From Limonium bicolor (taxonomy: Eukaryota > Streptophyta > Magnoliopsida > Caryophyllales > Plumbaginaceae): 64,000 nucleotides of DNA. Below the pieces are notes generated by a model that saw only the letters and a list, made by a program, of their open reading frames with translations, did not search any database and was not told the origin of the DNA. The DNA is taken from assembly GCA_023374045.1 (NCBI GenBank), contig CM041782.1:188870925-188934924 (forward strand). The letters run 5' to 3'. Shown here piece after piece: positions 59,521-64,000 of the stretch; the stretch's first letter is position 1; each line of letters opens with the position of its first letter. A program made the position numbers and the translations under genes.

Positions 59521-61089
59521 CCTAAATTGTTGGAGTGAGTGTATAAGTGGCATTAAATGATGGGGAATTGGATGGTAATGATATTAGATGATGATTAAGA
59601 CTTGTTTGATGACATGTAAAGGTCATTAGAAGTATAAACAAGTGCTAGATTGAATATGAAAGTGAGGACTTAAGATCACTTGAACAAAGTTAAGAGTAAC
59701 GGACAACGGGGTTAATTATGGGTGCATTAGTCGTTTAAATTCCGTAATGCCTTAACGTTAATAGAAACGTTTTGAATGTTACCAGTTGTGCGAGAATTAC
59801 CTGAGGAGCGTGAGACGACACACGAGAGTAATTCCTTGGTGAACGGAATGGTTTTCTTGCAACTTGTGCCCTACCGAGTTGCACTCGGCTTGTGTGCTAT
59901 TTGCTTGTGTGCACCGACCTAACAAGATACATGCATGAAAACGGATATTATATTGTATATCTTGGTGCCTTGTTGTTTCTTGTGTGAGCTAACCGTCTGT
60001 ACCTTGAGTTTGTGATCTTACTTAGAATAGTAGATCAACTCCCGAGAGGAAGAAAAATAACGGATAGAGAATCGAAGCGAAACAGTCCACAAAATGATTA
60101 ATAGTGGGAAGAAACATAAGAAACCTCTATTAAGAGAACAGCGGCCGTTCAAACACTTGAACTTGTCAAATATAGTAAGACATGCGGGAATTAGTAAACT
60201 CCCTTTCTATGGTTAGTCGACCTCCTATATGAGGATCCGATTCAATATGAGAAAATAATCAAAACTTCTAAGTAATGGAAGTATAGGGGCGACCCTTAAA
60301 TCGGTGAATACAATGAATTAGGAAAACTTCCTAAGATTGTGAGATGGCATCAAGAGAGATGCTTCTGACTAATATATATATATGAGTATATATTATTACT
60401 ACCTGAGAGTGGGTTCGAGGATTATGATTCACGCGTGCAAGGAAGAGGAAACAACAGAGAGCCTGTTTCTGATTCCGTGGTCGTACTCCCTTGTTACAGG
60501 GTCGTGTGCCACATAGTCGTGCCCTGCGGGGCCGTGAGCCACATAGTGGTGCCCGTTTGGAGTGAGACTGGCAGAGTTTACCCGTCTAAAGAGGTAAGTT
60601 GGGTATTATGGGTTAAGGAAGAGGAAACATGAGAGAATGTTTCTAATTCCGTGATGAGATTATAAAAGCATGGTGTGAGATCTATATATGTCTCTGCCCG
60701 GAGGCCTAAGAGGCTTATCTTAAGAATTATTCCAGAGAAGAATAAATGAGAAACAAGATCGAGACCAGAGGGTGTTTGGAGATCTGAGAGAGCAAATATA
60801 AACTATCCAATGAAGATGGATAAGTTAGAAACTAGGCTGATTGAGACTTACTTGAGATAGAGATTCTCAAGGCCTAAAGAACAAGGCTAATTAATCTGGT
60901 GAACTTGATGTGTTATCCTTGTTGATTGTATTATATTATTTGAATACTTGTTGAATGCGAACATGTTGCGTGTTTATAGCATTTCATGTCATGATTTAAA
61001 TAAAATCAATCGTATGTTCAGATGAGAATTAGTTGGGTGTGACCCGGTAGTAGCGGGTCGCACGTCTACCATACCAGCGAAGGTGCTGA

Positions 61090-61102
61090 GCCCCTTTGGG
61101 GC
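61090..61102. repeat. Hairpin near the LTR B end
   Basis: GCCCCTTTGGGGC, 414 bp before the LTR end. Confidence 0.6.
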
Positions 61103-61555
61103 CACCCATTCTATTTATGATACAATGGAGCCGATTACCGTTCGAGAGTAGGACGGGGTTGCTGTTACGCATGGGTAGATTTATTTAATTATGTTTGTAA
61201 TTGTAATGGTGTAAGATCGAAATGTTCTCGGCAATTAGAATGTAAAGACTCGGTATATTGGATTGTAAGTGTTGAGCATTGTATCGACTGGAGAGTTGTA
61301 TATGACTCGTTTAGTAATGGATGAGAATTGTATTTGTGTAAGTACTCGAAATTCCGGTCCATCAGACCGTTACTGTATTTGAGGTAGGCCTTGTTAGTCA
61401 CGTAGGTGACTAACGGCATTGTTTCACCCACCATTGTATTTGGATTATCCGCTGCGTTTGTAATGATGAATGCGGTGATTAGTTGTTAATGACGAGATTA
61501 ACGGTAGGGTGTCACAACAATCAACAACACAAACCCACGACAATATCAGGTGGCC

Positions 61556-61583
61556 CTATCCCCTTTAAAAAGGGGTTACGCCC
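61556..61583 (-). promoter_or_regulatory. Second PPT-like motif in E3
   Basis: On the minus strand GGGCGTAACCCCTTTTTAAA followed by GGGGATAG, shortly after the end of the integrase relic. Confidence 0.65.
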
Positions 61584-61736
61584 ACGTACCCCACATACAA
61601 GAGACGCTCAAACTTGAGCGTTAAATACTAAGCCCTTATGGAGTCACTCTCATCATTGTAACGATTGTGTCCCTGGTCTATCTGGTGTTAATACGTAAAA
61701 TATCACAGAGCTTCATTCACTCTAATCTCTTAGGTT

Positions 61737-62540
61737 TTAATTTGTAGAATGAATGGGGTACCTATTCATTGAGTCAAGAGTATGGAAATTGTCATATATT
61801 TCCTTAACTCTGCAGATAAGTCTAGCATGTATAACAATGGGCCCACATGCTCCATGCAATGTACAACCCAACATAATTTGGGCTCCATTTGTTCTTCTCC
61901 CAAACCTGAAGACGCTCTTCACAATTTATACCTCAAGGAAGACTTGGTCGTTCATTGCGAATTCCAAGTCCCTCTTTGTGATATCCAAATTCTCTTATTT
62001 CAATAATCGTTTGAGCATTTTGCTTTACTTGTTTCCTGTATTTAGTGTCTAGGAACACGCTTTGGCTGGCCTTGTTCCAGTACTATAGTGTCCTAAATAC
62101 TTCAAGTACATCCACATTATATATCCTCTAATATCTGAATAGTCCTTTTAGTGTGATCATCTATCGGAGGATGGCATATAGTACTAGCTTCAGCCTTGTA
62201 CTCCACAACGTCTTGTACTTATTCTCATAACCTATTGACGAATCAGGAATCCATATCAGATATCTTGGTGTTAATAATCTCTATGTGGAACATGTTCGTA
62301 TGTTTTTTATGGAAATGATTTTTTTCTTTCTTTTCATAAGTTTATCCACAATTATCTAGTTCAAATTTTGTTCCCTCAGCCGGCAGCAATCCGATTGCCT
62401 AATTTTCTCAATACGTTCTCAATTTTCATTATAAATCAGACATGAGTTACAATAGCCCTTTTTAAGTCTCTTACGCTTCAATCTGCCCTTCATATAGGTC
62501 AGGTTCTATGTCACACATTCAATAATGCTCTTTTCCCAAT
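61737..62540 (-). pseudogene. E3 integrase, decayed (core and GPY/F-like C-terminus)
   Basis: Minus-strand segments appear in the order expected for Ty3/gypsy integrase, which inserts the element's DNA into the host genome. WEKSIIECVT (62510-62538) stands where the family has W-E-x-x-x-MDF-V, so the first catalytic Asp is lost. IVDKLMKRKK (about 62324-62353) matches VDRLTKSAHF. SDMDSxFVNRL (about 62240-62270) matches SDRDSRF and keeps the second Asp. STICHPPIDD then KRTIQILEDI (about 62108-62190) matches the STAYHPQTDGQSERTIQTLE stretch. NDQVFLEV and KSVFRFGRRT (about 61880-61960) match the GDxVFLKVSPxKGVxRFGKKG part of the GPY/F module. Stops and frameshifts are frequent; it is inactive. Confidence 0.85.
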
Positions 62541-63516
62541 TAACCCAATAGAATTTCATGTTCCTATTTTTGATACTCTTCTGATGACCTTAGATGAGTG
62601 GGTAAGGATACACGGTGTATTCCTTATGGATTCTTTTTCTTTAAGCTTGAACTGATCTTAGGGATACACAATCCACCATTTACTCTAAGGAATGATTTCC
62701 CACACTACATGCGTCTAAATCCCATTTTGGATCTGAAGGTATCCCAATCTTAGAAATAATCGATCCCATTGCGAATATTAATAGATCCTTCAACATTGGA
62801 AAAGGATCTCCTACACTCCTCAGGTTATACATACCATTCATCCCTCATAAGTTAGATAAATCTTTGATAGACCTTCAGTAACTCCTTGCCATGTCTACGG
62901 AGCTATGAGTTTTAACCACCATCTTAGGTCTTGACTCAGTTTTAACGGCCTCATCCTTCACAAGGTCCTCTAAATTCTTGTTGGTCTGTACACCTTGCCT
63001 GAAAATACTCAATTAATCTAAAACTAACGCTTCAAGAGCTTAGTGTACAACTAATTCTTATTTGTGATCCCTAACTCATTTCAAGTGGATTCATGTTCTT
63101 TAAACCTGAGATATATCTTAACGTTGTCAAAGGAGCCTACGCAGGTGATATTCAATTGTTTTTTAACCGACGATCCATAAAATTGTGAACTTTATCGGAG
63201 CACTTGACATCTTGATCACATCATTATATACTCTAAGCGCCTGTTTCCGAAAACATACTGATTTTCCTTAATTGATCAATCTTACAGTTAATTTATGGTA
63301 GAGGGTAGTGGTGTTGTTGTTGGTCGCCATCATCAACAGCCCTTGGAAATCGTTACTCTAGATTGAATCCAATAGCTTTCCTTCTATCAACCTTTATTTG
63401 AACATTTCACAGGATACTCTAAGCCATATGAGTGTCTTTTATCAATGGGTCCATCGACTGTGTATTAATTTGCTCATTTTTTATTGGAGTCATGATAGGG
63501 TGTCTCACCAACAACT
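62541..63516 (-). other. E3 pol, between RNase H and integrase core
   Basis: Expected to hold the integrase zinc-binding region. I could not recognise it through the decay. Confidence 0.4.
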
Positions 63517-63546
63517 CTTGCCCGATAATGCATCTAAAGCTACGTT
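63517..63546 (-). pseudogene. E3 RNase H C-terminal motif relic
   Basis: The minus strand reads NVALDALSGK, matching the NVVADALSRK motif that ends RNase H in Ty3/gypsy pol. It is about 1 kb upstream of the integrase core, as expected. Flanking frames are broken. Confidence 0.7.
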
Positions 63547-64000
63547 TATGAACTCTAATGCTACTAGTACCCTTTGTGTTCATCCTGTCCTTGCGTCAAT
63601 ATCGTGTCCACGACACATGCATGTCGTTTACCTTCCTTCATTTCCTTAAATACTTACATGGCAATACCACTCTGTTTGTAGGTTCTTTATAAATACCGTA
63701 GAACAATATTTCCATTTGCCTTTAAGTAGTAATTTGCATTTTACGCTTTGTAATCTACTTTAACACTTTTGAGGTCAATGCATAACTACAATGGCATGAG
63801 TCAATTGCAACTTCTTCAAAAGGCAAAGATACCAATTACCAACAGACCCTAGAACTAAATAATATGGACATACCAATGCCATTTATAAAGTAGGTATTTA
63901 TAACTGTGTGTTATATTTGTAGCACCCTTAGCCTAGTGTGTGATTTTTGATCTTTTGTACAAGTTATATTGGTGATAACTTTACTCTTGACTTTGATTTA
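63547..64000 (-). other. E3 pol, upstream of the RNase H motif
   Basis: By position this should be RNase H and reverse transcriptase. No motif was readable; the window ends here. Confidence 0.35.

Larger units (their letters stand above)
40353..61516 (+). mobile_element. AB: complete but decayed Ty3/gypsy element with nested insertions
   Basis: LTR A (40353-44738) and LTR B (57096-61516) share start (TGAAATRCCCC), end and all internal landmarks, and the pair is flanked by ACAAT. A TGGTATCAGAGC primer site (50044-50055) and a polypurine tract (57081-57095) fix plus orientation. Without solo LTR C the element is about 15.9 kb. The two LTRs differ by several percent in the stretches I compared, much of it C-to-T and G-to-A, so it is clearly older than E1. 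The internal region has no long open frame. Confidence 0.88.
57096..61516 (+). mobile_element. AB 3' LTR (B)
   Basis: Homologous throughout to LTR A. Notable differences: a shorter AT run near 60373, an extra insertion of tens of bases near 60450-60525, and end GGTGTCACA instead of GGTTTTACA. Array at 59263-59520, palindrome at 58400-58418, hairpin at 61090-61102. Followed by ACAAT. Confidence 0.88.

Noticed and set aside
40353..61516. Reading LTR C as the true 5' LTR of the internal region, with A as an intruder
   Set aside because: A and B match each other and carry the outer ACAAT duplication; C has its own GGTGG duplication and differs from B.

Overview
The window looks like a gene-poor, repeat-dense chromosomal region of a flowering plant, probably a eudicot; the sequence alone does not name the species. 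The evidence is nested Ty3/gypsy LTR retrotransposons with plant-type primer sites, CACTA and hAT-type DNA elements, and a fragment of a plant kinesin-13 gene. I see no intact host gene, no tRNA or rRNA gene and no CRISPR array. Every open frame here is a relic of a transposon, a repeat artefact, or the captured kinesin fragment.

Layout on the + strand. 1-4053 is the 3' internal region of a Tat/Ogre-like element (called T1), ending at a polypurine tract. It is followed by T1's very long 3' LTR (4054 to about 10438), which is interrupted by a 500-N assembly gap. A second, internally deleted Tat-like element (T2) has a truncated 5' LTR (10441-10690), a primer site, a decayed gag (11942-12600), repeat-rich 3' DNA holding a hAT-like MITE (15707-15978), a polypurine tract, and a 3' LTR that starts at 16139. 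That 3' LTR is split by element E1 and resumes at 36874-37232.

E1 (17546-36868, minus strand, 5-bp target duplication TTTTC) has two nearly identical LTRs of about 6.1 kb and only about 2.9 kb of its own internal DNA, with no polymerase. Each LTR carries the same fragment of a kinesin-13 motor domain in antisense to the element. A solo LTR (D, 24789-28854, duplication GTCTT) sits inside E1. 37233-39453 is a minus-strand LTR of an old element (E3). E3's internal region continues at 39454-40347 and, beyond a further insertion, at 61522-64000, where a heavily decayed RNase H-integrase is readable on the minus strand.

The insertion in E3 is element AB (40353-61516, plus strand, duplication ACAAT), with LTRs of about 4.4 kb. 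A solo LTR (C, 44747-50041, duplication GGTGG) landed exactly in AB's primer-binding site. A 1146-bp non-autonomous CACTA element (48202-49347, duplication GTA) then landed in C.

The nesting gives relative ages: E3 before AB before C before the CACTA element, and T2 before E1 before D. The most striking patterns are the kinesin capture, a tandem array of hairpins with covarying arms (3006-3942), mid-LTR arrays of short inverted arms in several different LTR families, and short palindromes or hairpins kept at matching positions in otherwise diverged LTRs.
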